A stretch of DNA of 64,000 nt from Nitrosomonadales bacterium (GCA_016716325.1 JADJWO010000001.1:1860001-1924000), one strand, 5' to 3'. Positions 1 to 9,193 are shown, counted from the first letter of the stretch. The notes: a model not told the origin generated them from the letters alone. Numbers and translations: made by a program.

Positions 1-174
1 GTGATGATCCAGGTGACTTCGTTCAAGCTGACCGGCAAGCGCGTGTTCCGCATGGCGCCGCTGCACCATCACTACGAATTGAAAGGCTGGAAGGAAACGC
101 AAGTGGTAGTGCGCTTCTGGATCATCACGATGTTGCTGGTGTTGATCGGGTTGGCGACCCTGAAATTGAGGTAG
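1..174 (+). CDS. mraY: Phospho-N-acetylmuramoyl-pentapeptide transferase, 3' end only
   Basis: The final 57 codons and stop of MraY, the inner-membrane enzyme that moves phospho-MurNAc-pentapeptide from UDP onto undecaprenyl phosphate to make lipid I. The motif APLHHHYELKGW is the family's conserved histidine-rich cytoplasmic loop, followed by a final hydrophobic helix (about WIITMLLVLIGLATL) and a short basic tail. The start lies before the window. It directly precedes murD, as in the standard dcw order. Identification is firm; only the C-terminus can be judged. Confidence 0.93.
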   Translation: MMIQVTSFKLTGKRVFRMAPLHHHYELKGWKETQVVVRFWIITMLLVLIGLATLKLR

Positions 175-234
175 TGGGAAGTGGTGAGTGGCGAGTGGAT
201 TTTCCCACTCTCTACTCCCCAAAAAGGAGATGCA

Positions 235-1626
235 TTGAAAGGATGGGCTGACAAAACAGTGCTGGTACTCGGTCTCGGTGAGACCGGGTTGTCGCTCGTC
301 CGCTATCTGCACGCGCAGGGCGCAAGATTGCGCGTCGCCGACAGTCGCAGCGACCCGCCGGGCGCGTCGACACTGCGCAGTGAATTGCCTCAGGCCGAAC
401 TGCACTGCGGGGCGTTCGATGACGCCTTGCTGCAAGGCACCGACCGCATCGCCATCAGCCCGGGGGTGCCGCTGGCCGACCCGTTCGTGCAACGTGCCAT
501 CGCGCGCGGCATCCCGGTCGAGGGCGACATTGAACTACTGGCTCAACTGCTGGCGACCAATGATTACCGCCGCAATACGAAGGTCATCGCCATCACCGGC
601 GCAAACGGCAAGACCACGGTGACCAGCATGGTTGGCGCGATGTGCAAGGCGGCCGGGCTGGATACGCAGGTCGCGGGGAACATTTCGCCGGCGGTGCTGG
701 ATGCGTTGCGCGCGCGCAAGCAGCAACCGCAGGTATGGGTGCTGGAGTTGTCCAGTTTCCAGCTCGAGACGACCCGTACCCTGGGTGCGGATGTGGCAAC
801 GGTGCTCAACGTCAGCGAAGACCATCTCGACCGCTACGGCGGCAGCATGGATGCGTATGCGGCTGCCAAGGCGCGCATCTTCCAGGGGGGGGGCGTGCAG
901 GTGCTGAACCGGGACGATGCGCGCAGCAGGGCGATGCAGGTCGCGGAACGCGCACAGGTCAGTTTCGGGCTGACCCCGCCGTCGCGCGGGAGCGACTGGG
1001 GTATCGCGCGCGAGGGAGCGTTTACCTGGCTGATGCAGGGTGAGCGGAAAGTGATGCGTGCCGACGAACTGCAGGTGGCGGGATTGCATAACGTGGCGAA
1101 CGCGCTCGCGGCACTGGCGCTCTGCCGCTCGCTCGGTCTGCCGCTGGCACCGTTGGTCGCTACGTTGAGAACATTCAAGGGGTTGCCGCACCGCGTCGAG
1201 AAAGTGGCGGAAGTGGAAGGGGTCGCCTACTACGACGATTCCAAGGGGACCAACGTCGGTGCGACCGAAGCCGCATTGCGCGGTTTGGGCCGGCGTGCCG
1301 TGGTGATTCTGGGCGGCGACGGCAAGGGGCAGGATTTCTCGCCGCTGAAGCAGGCAGTATCGGGACATGCGCGCGCAATCGTGCTGATCGGGCGCGATGC
1401 GCCACTGATCGCCGACGCCTTGCAAGACAGCGGCGTGCAGATGATCTTTGCGCGCGGCATGAATGACGCGGTGCGTCAGGCGGCCGTGCTGGCCGAGCGT
1501 GGCGACGCGGTACTGATGTCGCCCGCCTGCGCGAGCTTCGACATGTTCCGAAACTATGTGCACCGCGCCGAGGCATTCGTACAGGCAGTGCGCGAACTGG
1601 CCGGGGAGGAAGCATGGTCTCGCTAG
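235..1626 (+). CDS. murD: UDP-N-acetylmuramoylalanine--D-glutamate ligase
   Basis: Cytoplasmic Mur ligase adding D-glutamate to UDP-MurNAc-L-Ala with ATP. An N-terminal Rossmann-like start (VLVLGLGETGLS) is followed by the ATP-binding loop GANGKTT near residue 121 and the central-domain motif LNVSEDHLDRYG. I place the start at TTG 235 because AAGGAG (224-229) sits 5 bases upstream and the protein then begins MKGWADKTVLVLG, as MurD normally does. An in-frame GTG at 181 would add 18 unlikely residues. The resulting 463 residues are slightly longer than the E. coli enzyme. The 3' end overlaps ftsW by 13 bases. A run of nine G at 885-893 lies inside the gene with the frame intact. Confidence 0.95.
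   Translation: MKGWADKTVLVLGLGETGLSLVRYLHAQGARLRVADSRSDPPGASTLRSELPQAELHCGAFDDALLQGTDRIAISPGVPLADPFVQRAIARGIPVEGDIELLAQLLATNDYRRNTKVIAITGANGKTTVTSMVGAMCKAAGLDTQVAGNISPAVLDALRARKQQPQVWVLELSSFQLETTRTLGADVATVLNVSEDHLDRYGGSMDAYAAAKARIFQGGGVQVLNRDDARSRAMQVAERAQVSFGLTPPSRGSDWGIAREGAFTWLMQGERKVMRADELQVAGLHNVANALAALALCRSLGLPLAPLVATLRTFKGLPHRVEKVAEVEGVAYYDDSKGTNVGATEAALRGLGRRAVVILGGDGKGQDFSPLKQAVSGHARAIVLIGRDAPLIADALQDSGVQMIFARGMNDAVRQAAVLAERGDAVLMSPACASFDMFRNYVHRAEAFVQAVRELAGEEAWSR
885..893 (+). repeat. G9 homopolymer inside murD
   Basis: Nine consecutive G encode Gly-Gly-Gly in the segment IFQGGGVQVLNR of MurD. The frame is correct through the tract, so the length as given is functional. Such runs are prone to replication slippage and to sequencing error. 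Confidence 0.9.
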
Positions 1627-2777
1627 TCAGGACACGAACCCGCCCGCCGCAGGCGCAATTCGACGAATTGCTGATCTGGGTACTGGCCGGCCTGCTGGCG
1701 CTCGGTCTGGTGATGGTGTATTCCGCGTCCATCGCCACGGCGGAAGGCAGCCGGTTCGCCGGTTACCAGCCGACCTATTACCTGTTGCGGCACGGCATGT
1801 TTGTCGCGGTGGGGCTGACAGCCGGCCTGTTCGCGTTCCAGGTGCCGGTGCAGCTCTGGCAGAACTACGCGCCCTACCTGTTCATGGTCGGGGCGCTATT
1901 GCTGGTACTGGTGCTGGTGCCGGGCATCGGCCGTGAAGTGAACGGCAGCCGGCGCTGGCTTTCGCTGTTCGTCATCAACCTGCAGCCTTCCGAGCTGATG
2001 AAACTGTTCGCCGTGCTGTATGCCGCCGACTACACGGTGCGCAAGGGCGCGCTCAAGGATCATCTGTACAAGGCGTTCTGGCCGATGCTGGTGGTGATGG
2101 CGCTGATCGGATTCCTGTTGCTGCAGGAACCGGACATGGGCGCGCTGGTAGTGATCCTGGCCATCGCTTTCGGCACGCTGTGGCTGGGCGGTTTCAATAT
2201 CAAGGTGTTCGGGCTGCTGCTGGTGGCCTTGCCGCTGGCATTCGGCGCGATGATCCTGTCGTCGCCTTATCGCCTGCAGCGCGTCGTCGGTTTCATGGAT
2301 CCGTGGGCCGACCCCTATGGCAAAGGGTATCAACTGAGCCACGCGCTGATCGCCTTCGGGCGCGGCGAATGGTTCGGCGTGGGGCTGGGGGGCAGCGTGG
2401 AGAAACTGTTCTACCTGCCGGAAGCGCACACCGATTTCCTGATGGCGGTGATCGCCGAGGAATTGGGGCTGGCCGGCGTGGCGGCGGTGATCCTGCTGTT
2501 CGCTCTGCTGGTGGTGCGCGCCTTCCAGATCGGCCGGCATGCCGCCTTCCTCGAGCGCAATTTTCCGGCGCTGGTCGCGCAGGGAATCGGCGTGTGGCTG
2601 GGGGTACAGGCGATGATCAACATCGGGGTGAACATGGGCGTGCTGCCGACCAAGGGATTGACCCTGCCGTTCCTCAGCTTCGGCGGCAGCGGCGTGGTGG
2701 TGAACTGCATCGCCGCTGCGGTGTTGCTGCGCATCGACTGGGAAAGCAGACGGATCGCAAGGGGGATGCCGATATGA
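1614..2777 (+). CDS. ftsW: Peptidoglycan glycosyltransferase / division protein FtsW
   Basis: SEDS-family integral membrane protein of the divisome that polymerises lipid II at the septum together with the division transpeptidase. The 387 residues alternate strongly hydrophobic helices (about ten) with loops. The family loop LPEAHTDFLMAVIAEELGL (about residues 264-282) and the late motif LPFLSFGGSGVV are both present. ATG 1614 lies inside the last codons of murD and the TGA overlaps the murG ATG (ATGA at 2774-2777), so translation is coupled to both. Its place between murD and murG separates it from the elongation paralogue RodA. Confidence 0.95.
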   Translation: MVSLVRTRTRPPQAQFDELLIWVLAGLLALGLVMVYSASIATAEGSRFAGYQPTYYLLRHGMFVAVGLTAGLFAFQVPVQLWQNYAPYLFMVGALLLVLVLVPGIGREVNGSRRWLSLFVINLQPSELMKLFAVLYAADYTVRKGALKDHLYKAFWPMLVVMALIGFLLLQEPDMGALVVILAIAFGTLWLGGFNIKVFGLLLVALPLAFGAMILSSPYRLQRVVGFMDPWADPYGKGYQLSHALIAFGRGEWFGVGLGGSVEKLFYLPEAHTDFLMAVIAEELGLAGVAAVILLFALLVVRAFQIGRHAAFLERNFPALVAQGIGVWLGVQAMINIGVNMGVLPTKGLTLPFLSFGGSGVVVNCIAAAVLLRIDWESRRIARGMPI

Positions 2778-3853
2778 CGCGCTCCATCCTGATCATGGCA
2801 GGCGGCACCGGCGGTCATATCTATCCCGGGCTGGCTGTCGCCGATGCCTTGCGCGAAAAGGGCTGGAACGTGGTGTGGCTGGGCGCGCCGGACAGCATGG
2901 AAGCAGAGCTGGTACCCAAGCACGGTTATCCGGTCGCGTGGGTGAATTTCTCCGGCCTGCGCGGCAAGGGGTTGTTGCGCAAGCTGCTGCTGCCGTTCGC
3001 ACTGTTGCGGGCAATGGGGCAGAGCATGGCCGCGCTGTTCCGCCATCGCCCCGACGTGGTGCTGGGCATGGGCGGATATATCACCTTCCCCGGCGGTGTC
3101 ATGACCGCACTGTTGCGCCGGCCGCTGATCATCCACGAACAGAACTCCATCGCCGGTCTGAGCAACAGGGCGCTGGCGCGCATTGCGCAAAAGGTGCTGA
3201 GCGGTTTTCCGGATGTGCTGCCGAAGGCCGTCTGGTGCGGCAATCCGGTGCGCGACAGCATCGCGACCCTGCCCGGCCCGGAGCAACGCTATGCCGCGCG
3301 CAGCGGCAGACTGAATCTGCTGGTGGTCGGCGGCAGCCTTGGCGCGAAGGCGCTCAACGAGGCGCTGCCGCAGGCGCTGGCACGGTTGCCGGAAGCGGAG
3401 CGCCCCCATGTGCTGCACCAGACCGGCAAGCAGCATTTTGCAGCGGTGCGGGAGCTGTACCGGCAGGCCGGAGTGGAGGCGGACATCCGCCCATTCCTCG
3501 ACGATATGGCTGGCTGCTATGCGGACGCCGATGTGGTCGTGTGCCGCGCCGGCGCGCTGACCATTGCCGAACTGGCTGCGGCAGGCGTGGCCAGCATCCT
3601 GGTCCCGTTCCCGTTCGCGGTGGACGACCACCAGACGCATAACGCGCGTTTCCTGAGTGAGCGGGGGGCGGCGACCCTGTTGCCGCAGGACCGGTTGAGC
3701 GCGGACAGTCTGGCGCAACTGCTGATCGAGCTGACGGATGGCGGGCGGAGCCGCGAAAGATTGCTGGCGATGGCACGGCAGGCGCGCGGGCTGGCCAGAA
3801 CGGATGCGGTGCAACAGGTGGCGCAGGCATGCGCAGAACTGGCGGAATCATGA
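2774..3853 (+). CDS. murG: UDP-N-acetylglucosamine--lipid I GlcNAc transferase
   Basis: GT28-family, membrane-associated enzyme converting lipid I to lipid II. The N-terminal glycine-rich loop GGTGGHIYPGL starts near residue 10. The C-terminal nucleotide-sugar-binding region carries RAGALTIAELAAAG and the family-like segment PFAVDDHQTHNA. The length of 359 residues is normal. It starts by ATGA overlap with ftsW. After its stop the tight packing of the cluster is broken by about 150 bases carrying an inverted repeat before murC. Confidence 0.96.
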   Translation: MTRSILIMAGGTGGHIYPGLAVADALREKGWNVVWLGAPDSMEAELVPKHGYPVAWVNFSGLRGKGLLRKLLLPFALLRAMGQSMAALFRHRPDVVLGMGGYITFPGGVMTALLRRPLIIHEQNSIAGLSNRALARIAQKVLSGFPDVLPKAVWCGNPVRDSIATLPGPEQRYAARSGRLNLLVVGGSLGAKALNEALPQALARLPEAERPHVLHQTGKQHFAAVRELYRQAGVEADIRPFLDDMAGCYADADVVVCRAGALTIAELAAAGVASILVPFPFAVDDHQTHNARFLSERGAATLLPQDRLSADSLAQLLIELTDGGRSRERLLAMARQARGLARTDAVQQVAQACAELAES

Positions 3854-3873
3854 ACGATAAAAACGGATTTTTT

Positions 3874-3988
3874 ACCACGAAGAACACGAAGGCCGCGAAG
3901 AGCTTTCGGGAAGTTTGCACCCGCAAAAGAGACGTTTGTTTGATACAGCCTCCCTGTTTTTCTTCGCGCGTTTCGTGCCCTTCGTGGT
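3874..3988. repeat. Inverted-repeat element between murG and murC
   Basis: Two arms face each other: 3874-3902 (ACCACGAAGAACACGAAG and on) and 3961-3988 (ending TTCGTGCCCTTCGTGGT). Reverse-complementing the right arm matches the left at most positions over about 28 bases, with roughly 58 bases between. It looks like a small dispersed intergenic repeat of the TTCGTGG type, not a terminator. It fills almost the whole murG-murC gap, and a short reading frame through it (FTTKNTK-type) is a by-product. Confidence 0.75.
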
Positions 3989-4006
3989 GCAAGTGGAGTT
4001 TTCAGA

Positions 4007-5407
4007 ATGAAACATAAAGTCAAGAACATCCATTTTGTCGGTATCGGCGGTTCCGGCATGAACGGCATCGCGGAAGTGCTGCTCAACCTGGGATTCCGGG
4101 TGAGCGGTTCCGACCTTGCCGAGAGCGTCACCACGCAACGCCTCAAACAACTCGGCGCGACGGTATATACCGGCCATGCTGCACAACACCTGGAAAACGC
4201 CGATGCGGTGGTGGTCTCCACCGCGGTCAGCCAGGACAATCCGGAAGTGCTGGCGGCGCGTGAGCGGCATATCCCGGTAGTGCCGCGCGCGATGATGCTG
4301 GCCGAGTTGATGCGTTTGCGCCAGGGGATCGCGGTGGCGGGTACGCACGGCAAGACCACCACTACGTCGCTGGCGGCCAGTGTGCTGGCGCGCGGCGGCT
4401 ACGACCCGACCTTCGTGATCGGCGGCAAGCTGAACAGCAGCGACACCAATGCCAAGCTCGGCACCGGCGAGTTCATCGTCGTGGAAGCGGACGAGTCGGA
4501 TGCCTCGTTCCTGTATCTGCAGCCGATCCTGGCGGTGATTACCAATATCGACGCCGACCACATGGAAACCTACGGCCACGACTTCGGCAGGCTCAAGCAG
4601 GCGTTCGTGGATTTCGTCGAGCACCTGCCGTTCTACGGCATGGCGATGGTGTGCGTGGACGATGCCAACGTGCGCGAGATCCTGCCGCGCATCAGCAAGC
4701 CGGTGACCACCTATGGGCTGAGCGAGGGCGCGCAGATCCGCGCCGTAAACGTGCGCCATCAGGGCGGGCAGATGCGCTTCACCGCGCAGTGCCGCCAGAA
4801 CGGCACGCCGAAAGACCTGGACGTCACGCTCAACCTGGCGGGGATGCATAACGTGCTCAACGCACTGGCCGCGATCGCCATCGGTCTGGAAGTCGGCGTA
4901 ACGGAAGAGGCCATCGTCGCCGCGCTGGCAGAATTCCAGGGGGTCGGCAGGCGCTTCCAGCGCTACGGCGAGATCGAATTTCCGGACGGCGGGCAGTTCA
5001 CGCTGATCGACGATTACGGCCATCACCCGGTGGAGATGGCCGCGACGCTGGCGGCGGTGCGCGGCGCGTTCCCCGGCCGTCGCCTGGTGCTGGCGTTCCA
5101 GCCGCACCGCTACACGCGGACCCGCGACCTGTTCGAGGATTTCGTGAAAGTGTTGTGCAGCGTCGATGCGCTGGTGCTGGCGGAAGTGTATGCCGCCGGC
5201 GAACCGCCCATCGTCGCGGCGGACGGGCGCGCGCTGATGCATGCGTTGCGTGTGGCCGGCCAGAACGAAGAGGTGTTCGTCGAACAGATATCGGAGATGC
5301 CGCAGGCGGTCATGCAGATGGCGCGCGACGGCGACGTGGTGGTCACGATGGGCGCGGGCTCGATCGGCGGCGTGCCGGGCGCGATCAGGCAATTGGCGAA
5401 GTCATGA
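4007..5407 (+). CDS. murC: UDP-N-acetylmuramate--L-alanine ligase
   Basis: First amino-acid-adding Mur ligase; attaches L-alanine to UDP-MurNAc in the cytoplasm. It has the N-terminal HFVGIGGSGMNGIAEVL, the ATP loop AGTHGKTTTTS around residue 111, the central VVEADESDASF, and DDYGHHPVEMAAT followed by FQPHRYTRTRDL in the C-terminal domain. The length of 466 residues is usual. It is the first gene after the repeat in the gap, so a separate promoter there is possible but I see none. Its TGA overlaps the murB ATG (5404-5407). Confidence 0.96.
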   Translation: MKHKVKNIHFVGIGGSGMNGIAEVLLNLGFRVSGSDLAESVTTQRLKQLGATVYTGHAAQHLENADAVVVSTAVSQDNPEVLAARERHIPVVPRAMMLAELMRLRQGIAVAGTHGKTTTTSLAASVLARGGYDPTFVIGGKLNSSDTNAKLGTGEFIVVEADESDASFLYLQPILAVITNIDADHMETYGHDFGRLKQAFVDFVEHLPFYGMAMVCVDDANVREILPRISKPVTTYGLSEGAQIRAVNVRHQGGQMRFTAQCRQNGTPKDLDVTLNLAGMHNVLNALAAIAIGLEVGVTEEAIVAALAEFQGVGRRFQRYGEIEFPDGGQFTLIDDYGHHPVEMAATLAAVRGAFPGRRLVLAFQPHRYTRTRDLFEDFVKVLCSVDALVLAEVYAAGEPPIVAADGRALMHALRVAGQNEEVFVEQISEMPQAVMQMARDGDVVVTMGAGSIGGVPGAIRQLAKS

Positions 5408-6321
5408 ACATGAGCGAACCGACACGATTCAGCGCAACGGGATTGAGGGGCGAATTGCGCTTCGATGTCGAGATGCGCAAGCACACCAGCTGGCGTGCGG
5501 GCGGCAGGGCGCAATGCGTCTACCAGCCGGCCGACCTGGCCGACCTGCAGGCTTTCCTGCGCCAGTTTCCGGAAGACGAAACACTGGTCGCGGTGGGGCT
5601 GGGCAGCAACCTGCTGGTGCGCGACGGCGGCCTGCGCGGCACGGTGTTGCTGATGCATGGCGCGCTGGGCGAGTTGCGCATGGAGGGCGATCTGGTGGTC
5701 TACGCGCAGGCCGGAGTGCCGGGCGCGAAACTGGCGCGCTTTGCCGCCGCCAACCGGCTGTGCGGCGCGGAGTTCTTTGCCGGCATTCCCGGCACGCTGG
5801 GAGGCATGCTGGCGATGAATGCGGGGTGTTACGGCGGCGAGACCTGGCAACGGGTGACGCGCGTGCAGGTGCTGACGCGGCACGGCGAACTGCTGGAGCG
5901 TATGCCTCAGGAATACGAGGTCGGCTATCGCCATGTGGCACGGCGCACGGCGGGAGAAGAGTTCTTTGTTGGCGCCTGGCTGAAGTTCGGTCAGGGGGAT
6001 GTCGAGGCCGCGCAGCGCGAGATCAAGGCATTGCTGGAGAAGCGCAGCGCCAGTCAGCCGCTGCAACTGCCGAATGCGGGTTCGGTGTTCCGCAATCCGC
6101 CCGGTGGCCATGCGGCGAAGCTGATCGAGGGGTGCGGGCTGAAAGGCCGGCGCATCGGCGGCGCGCAGGTGTCGGAGAAGCACGCCAACTTCATCGTGAA
6201 CATAGGCGATGCCAGCGCGGCGGATATCGAGACTCTGATCGAAGAGGTGCGTGAGACCGTTGCGGCACAGACCGGGGTGCATCTGCATCCCGAGGTAAGG
6301 ATCATCGGAGAAAAAGCGTGA
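5404..6321 (+). CDS. murB: UDP-N-acetylenolpyruvoylglucosamine reductase
   Basis: FAD-dependent, NADPH-using enzyme that makes UDP-MurNAc. FAD-binding motifs GLGSNLLVRDGGLRG and FFAGIPGTLGGMLAMNAG are present. The catalytic serine region GSVFRNP and the C-terminal HPEVRIIGEKA place it with the short (about 300-residue) MurB form. Start ATG 5404 comes from the ATGA overlap with murC, giving 305 residues. It also overlaps ddl by GTGA. Confidence 0.95.
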   Translation: MNMSEPTRFSATGLRGELRFDVEMRKHTSWRAGGRAQCVYQPADLADLQAFLRQFPEDETLVAVGLGSNLLVRDGGLRGTVLLMHGALGELRMEGDLVVYAQAGVPGAKLARFAAANRLCGAEFFAGIPGTLGGMLAMNAGCYGGETWQRVTRVQVLTRHGELLERMPQEYEVGYRHVARRTAGEEFFVGAWLKFGQGDVEAAQREIKALLEKRSASQPLQLPNAGSVFRNPPGGHAAKLIEGCGLKGRRIGGAQVSEKHANFIVNIGDASAADIETLIEEVRETVAAQTGVHLHPEVRIIGEKA

Positions 6322-7241
6322 GTTCGGATATGGATCGGTTTGGCAAGGTTGCGGTGCTGTTCGGTGGGCGTTCCGCCGAACGCGAGGTGTCGCTGAAGAG
6401 CGGTGCAGCCGTGCTGGCGGCATTGCAGCGCAGCGGCGTGGATGCGCATGCGTTCGATCCCGCCGTGCAGAACCTGCAGGCGCTGGCCGAAGAGGGGTAC
6501 GACCGGGTGTTCATCGCGCTGCACGGGCGGTTCGGCGAGGACGGTACGGTGCAGGGTGCGCTGGAGTTGCTGGGCATTCCCTATACCGGCAGCGGCGTGC
6601 TGGCTTCCGCGCTGGGCATGGACAAGTGGCGCACCAAGTTGGTCTGGCAGGCGGCGAACCTGCCGATCCCGCCCTACATGCTGCTGGACGAAGCCAGCAA
6701 CTGGGATGCGGCGGCGGAGCAGCTGGGGCTGCCGCTGTTCGTGAAGCCGGCCAACGAAGGTTCCAGCGTGGGCATCAGCAAGGTGAAGGCGGCGGGGCAA
6801 TTGCAAGCGGCCTATCGCGAGGCCGCGAAGCACGACAGGCTGGTGATCGCGGAAAGCTTCATCGGCGGTGGCGAATACACGGTGGCGATCCTCGGCGAAC
6901 AGGCGTTGCCGGTGATCAAGATCGAGCCGGCCAACGAGTTCTACGATTACGAGGCGAAATATCTGCGCGACGACACGCGCTATCTGTGCCCGAGCGGGTT
7001 GAGCGCGGAGCGCGAGGCGGAGATGCAGCGGCTGGCGAAACAGGCGTTTGCGCTGATCGGCGGGCAAGGCTGGGGTCGGGTGGATTTCCTGATGGGCGAG
7101 AGCGGCCAGCCTTACCTGCTGGAAGCGAACACCTCGCCGGGTATGACCGACCACAGCCTGGTGCCGATGGCTGCGCGCCAGGCGGGCCTGGGTTTCGAGC
7201 AACTGGTGCTGGAGATATTGGAGCTGGCGCATGTGGGATGA
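6318..7241 (+). CDS. ddl: D-alanine--D-alanine ligase
   Basis: ATP-grasp ligase supplying D-Ala-D-Ala for the pentapeptide. Seen are VLFGGRSAEREVSLKSG at the N-terminus, HGRFGEDGTVQG, the ATP-grasp segment LFVKPANEGSSVGISKV, and the C-terminal Mg/ATP site LEANTSPGMTDHSLVP. The start is GTG 6318, overlapping the murB stop (GTGA). The length of 307 residues fits a DdlB-type enzyme, the form found in dcw clusters. The 3' end overlaps ftsQ by 11 bases. Confidence 0.95.
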   Translation: MSSDMDRFGKVAVLFGGRSAEREVSLKSGAAVLAALQRSGVDAHAFDPAVQNLQALAEEGYDRVFIALHGRFGEDGTVQGALELLGIPYTGSGVLASALGMDKWRTKLVWQAANLPIPPYMLLDEASNWDAAAEQLGLPLFVKPANEGSSVGISKVKAAGQLQAAYREAAKHDRLVIAESFIGGGEYTVAILGEQALPVIKIEPANEFYDYEAKYLRDDTRYLCPSGLSAEREAEMQRLAKQAFALIGGQGWGRVDFLMGESGQPYLLEANTSPGMTDHSLVPMAARQAGLGFEQLVLEILELAHVG

Positions 7242-7935
7242 CCATATCCTGCTGAGAGAGATATCCGATGTGCTGTTCGCGCTCAGCATGCTGGCCATGC
7301 TGTACGGGGCGGGTTGGTACGCGGTGCATCAGCCGGGCCTGTTCCCGCTGCACACTGTGCGTCTGGAAGCGAATCCGCTGCGGGTGGATGTCCCGGCGGT
7401 GTTTCGGACGGTGCGCGGCGAAGTGAACGGCAATTTCTTCACGACCGATATCGAACGGTTGAGACTGGCGCTGGAAAAGCTGCCCTGGGTACGCAGTGTC
7501 GCCATCCGGCGCGAATTTCCGGATCGCCTGATGGTGCGACTGGAGGAACACCAGCCGCTGGCGCGCTGGAACGACAGCGCACTGGTGAATCGGCAGGGCG
7601 AGGTATTCAGCGCGGAAAGCGGGCAATTGCTGCCGGATTTCGTGGGGCAGGAGGGCACCTCGACCGAGGTTGCGCAGAGCTTCGGGCAATTCAGCCGCCA
7701 GCTCGCGGCACTGGACCTGCAGATCGAGCGGCTGGCATTGACGCCGCGTCATGCGTGGCAGGTGCAATTGAACAACGGTCTGGTGCTGGAACTGGGGCGC
7801 GAGGAGATGCAGCGGCGTCTGGCAAGGTTCGTGGCAGTGTATCCGTACGGCATCGCCGCGATGCAGGGAAACATCAGGTATGTGGATCTGCGCTATCGCA
7901 ACGGGTTTGCGGTGGGTGGCAGCGGCAAAGGTTGA
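7231..7935 (+). CDS. ftsQ: Cell division protein FtsQ
   Basis: Bitopic divisome scaffold protein: a short cytoplasmic N-terminus, one membrane helix at about residues 11-30 (VLFALSMLAMLYGAGWYAVH), then a periplasmic POTRA-like domain beginning near FPLHTVRLEANPLRVDV and a beta domain with the LPWVRSVAIRREFPDRLMV motif. The 234 residues are typical for Betaproteobacteria. It starts inside the end of ddl and is followed after 22 bases by ftsA. FtsQ sequences diverge quickly; the identification rests on topology, motif and position. Confidence 0.92.
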   Translation: MWDDHILLREISDVLFALSMLAMLYGAGWYAVHQPGLFPLHTVRLEANPLRVDVPAVFRTVRGEVNGNFFTTDIERLRLALEKLPWVRSVAIRREFPDRLMVRLEEHQPLARWNDSALVNRQGEVFSAESGQLLPDFVGQEGTSTEVAQSFGQFSRQLAALDLQIERLALTPRHAWQVQLNNGLVLELGREEMQRRLARFVAVYPYGIAAMQGNIRYVDLRYRNGFAVGGSGKG

Positions 7936-7957
7936 AATCGGCAGTGGAGAACGAACG

Positions 7958-9193
7958 ATGAGCAGGAACAGGGAAAACAAGAATCTGGTGGTCGGGCTGG
8001 ATATCGGCACGTCCAAGATCGTGGCCATCGTCGGTGAGGTCAAGCCGGATGGGTCGCTGGAAGTGATCGGCATGGGCATGCACAAGTCCGACGGCATGAA
8101 AAAAGGCATGGTGGTGAATATCGAAGCCACCGTGGGATCGATCCAGCGCGCACTGGAAGAAGCGGAACTGATGGCCGATTGCAAGATACACGAGGTCTAT
8201 ACCGGCATCGCAGGCAGCCATATCCGCGGCATCAATTCGCGCGGCATGGTGAAGATCAAGGAGAAGGAGGTCTCGGTCGGCGATATCGAACGCGTTATCG
8301 AAACGGCCAGTTCGATCAGCCTGCCGGCTGACCAGCAGACGCTGCACGTCCTGGAGCAGGAATTCAGTATCGACGGCCAGGACGGCATCAAGAAGCCGCT
8401 GGGCATGAGCGGGATGCGGCTCGATGTGGAAGTCCATATCGTCAGCGGTGCGGTGGCGGCGGTGCAGAACATCATGAAATGCATCCATCGTTGCGGGCTG
8501 GAGGTCAACGAACTGATCCTGCAGCCGCTGGCATCGAGCAAGGCGGTGCTGGCCGAGGATGAAAAGGATCTGGGGGTGTGCATCGTGGATATCGGCGGTG
8601 GCACCACGGATATCGCGGTGTTCACCGGCGGCGCGATACGCCATACCGCAGTGATCCCGATCGCCGGCGATCAGATTACCAACGACATCGCGATGGCGTT
8701 GCGTACGCCGACTCAGGATGCGGAGGACATCAAGATCAAGCAAGGCTGCGCGTTGCGCCAGTTGGCCGACGACAGCGCGATCGAGGTGCCCGGGGTGGGC
8801 GAACGCGGACCACGCATGCTGTCGCGCCAGACGCTGGCGGAGGTGATCGAGCCGCGCGTCGAGGAATTGTATTCGCTGGTACAGCAGGAACTGCGCCGCA
8901 GCGGGTTCGAGGATCTGCTGTCGTCCGGAATCGTCATTTGCGGCGGCAGTAGCGCGATGCAGGGGATGGTTGAGCTGGGCGAGGAGATCTTCCATCTGCC
9001 GGTGCGGCTGGGTATCCCGAAATATGTGGGCGGCCTGTCCGACGTGGTGAAGACGCCGCGCATGGCGACGGGCGTGGGGTTGCTGTTGTACGGCCTGGAA
9101 CATCACCTGCGCAACGAGGAGATACGTATGCAGTCGAGTTCGTTCGGTGATGTGCTGGCGAGGATGAAGAGCTGGTTCCAGGGGAATTTTTAG
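7958..9193 (+). CDS. ftsA: Cell division protein FtsA
   Basis: Actin-like ATPase that tethers FtsZ to the membrane. ATP-fold signatures VVGLDIGTSKIVAIVGE near the N-terminus and CIVDIGGGTTDIAVFTGG in the middle are clear, with the SHIRGINSRGMV region of domain 1C. The C-terminus LARMKSWFQGNF is the usual amphipathic membrane-targeting helix. ATG 7958 is chosen because the protein then begins MSRNRENKNLVVGLDIG with GTGGAGA upstream. Length 411 residues. Confidence 0.96.
   Translation: MSRNRENKNLVVGLDIGTSKIVAIVGEVKPDGSLEVIGMGMHKSDGMKKGMVVNIEATVGSIQRALEEAELMADCKIHEVYTGIAGSHIRGINSRGMVKIKEKEVSVGDIERVIETASSISLPADQQTLHVLEQEFSIDGQDGIKKPLGMSGMRLDVEVHIVSGAVAAVQNIMKCIHRCGLEVNELILQPLASSKAVLAEDEKDLGVCIVDIGGGTTDIAVFTGGAIRHTAVIPIAGDQITNDIAMALRTPTQDAEDIKIKQGCALRQLADDSAIEVPGVGERGPRMLSRQTLAEVIEPRVEELYSLVQQELRRSGFEDLLSSGIVICGGSSAMQGMVELGEEIFHLPVRLGIPKYVGGLSDVVKTPRMATGVGLLLYGLEHHLRNEEIRMQSSSFGDVLARMKSWFQGNF

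Noticed and set aside
3829..4017. A 62-residue reading frame (…NGFFTTKNTKAAKSF…) between murG and murC
   Set aside because: It runs through the arms of the TTCGTGG inverted repeat and has no ribosome site of its own; such TTKNTK-type frames are products of the repeat.
3872..5392. A 506-codon open frame opposite murC
   Set aside because: Histidine-, arginine- and glutamine-rich composition typical of the antisense of GC-rich coding DNA; murC on the other strand has all Mur ligase motifs.
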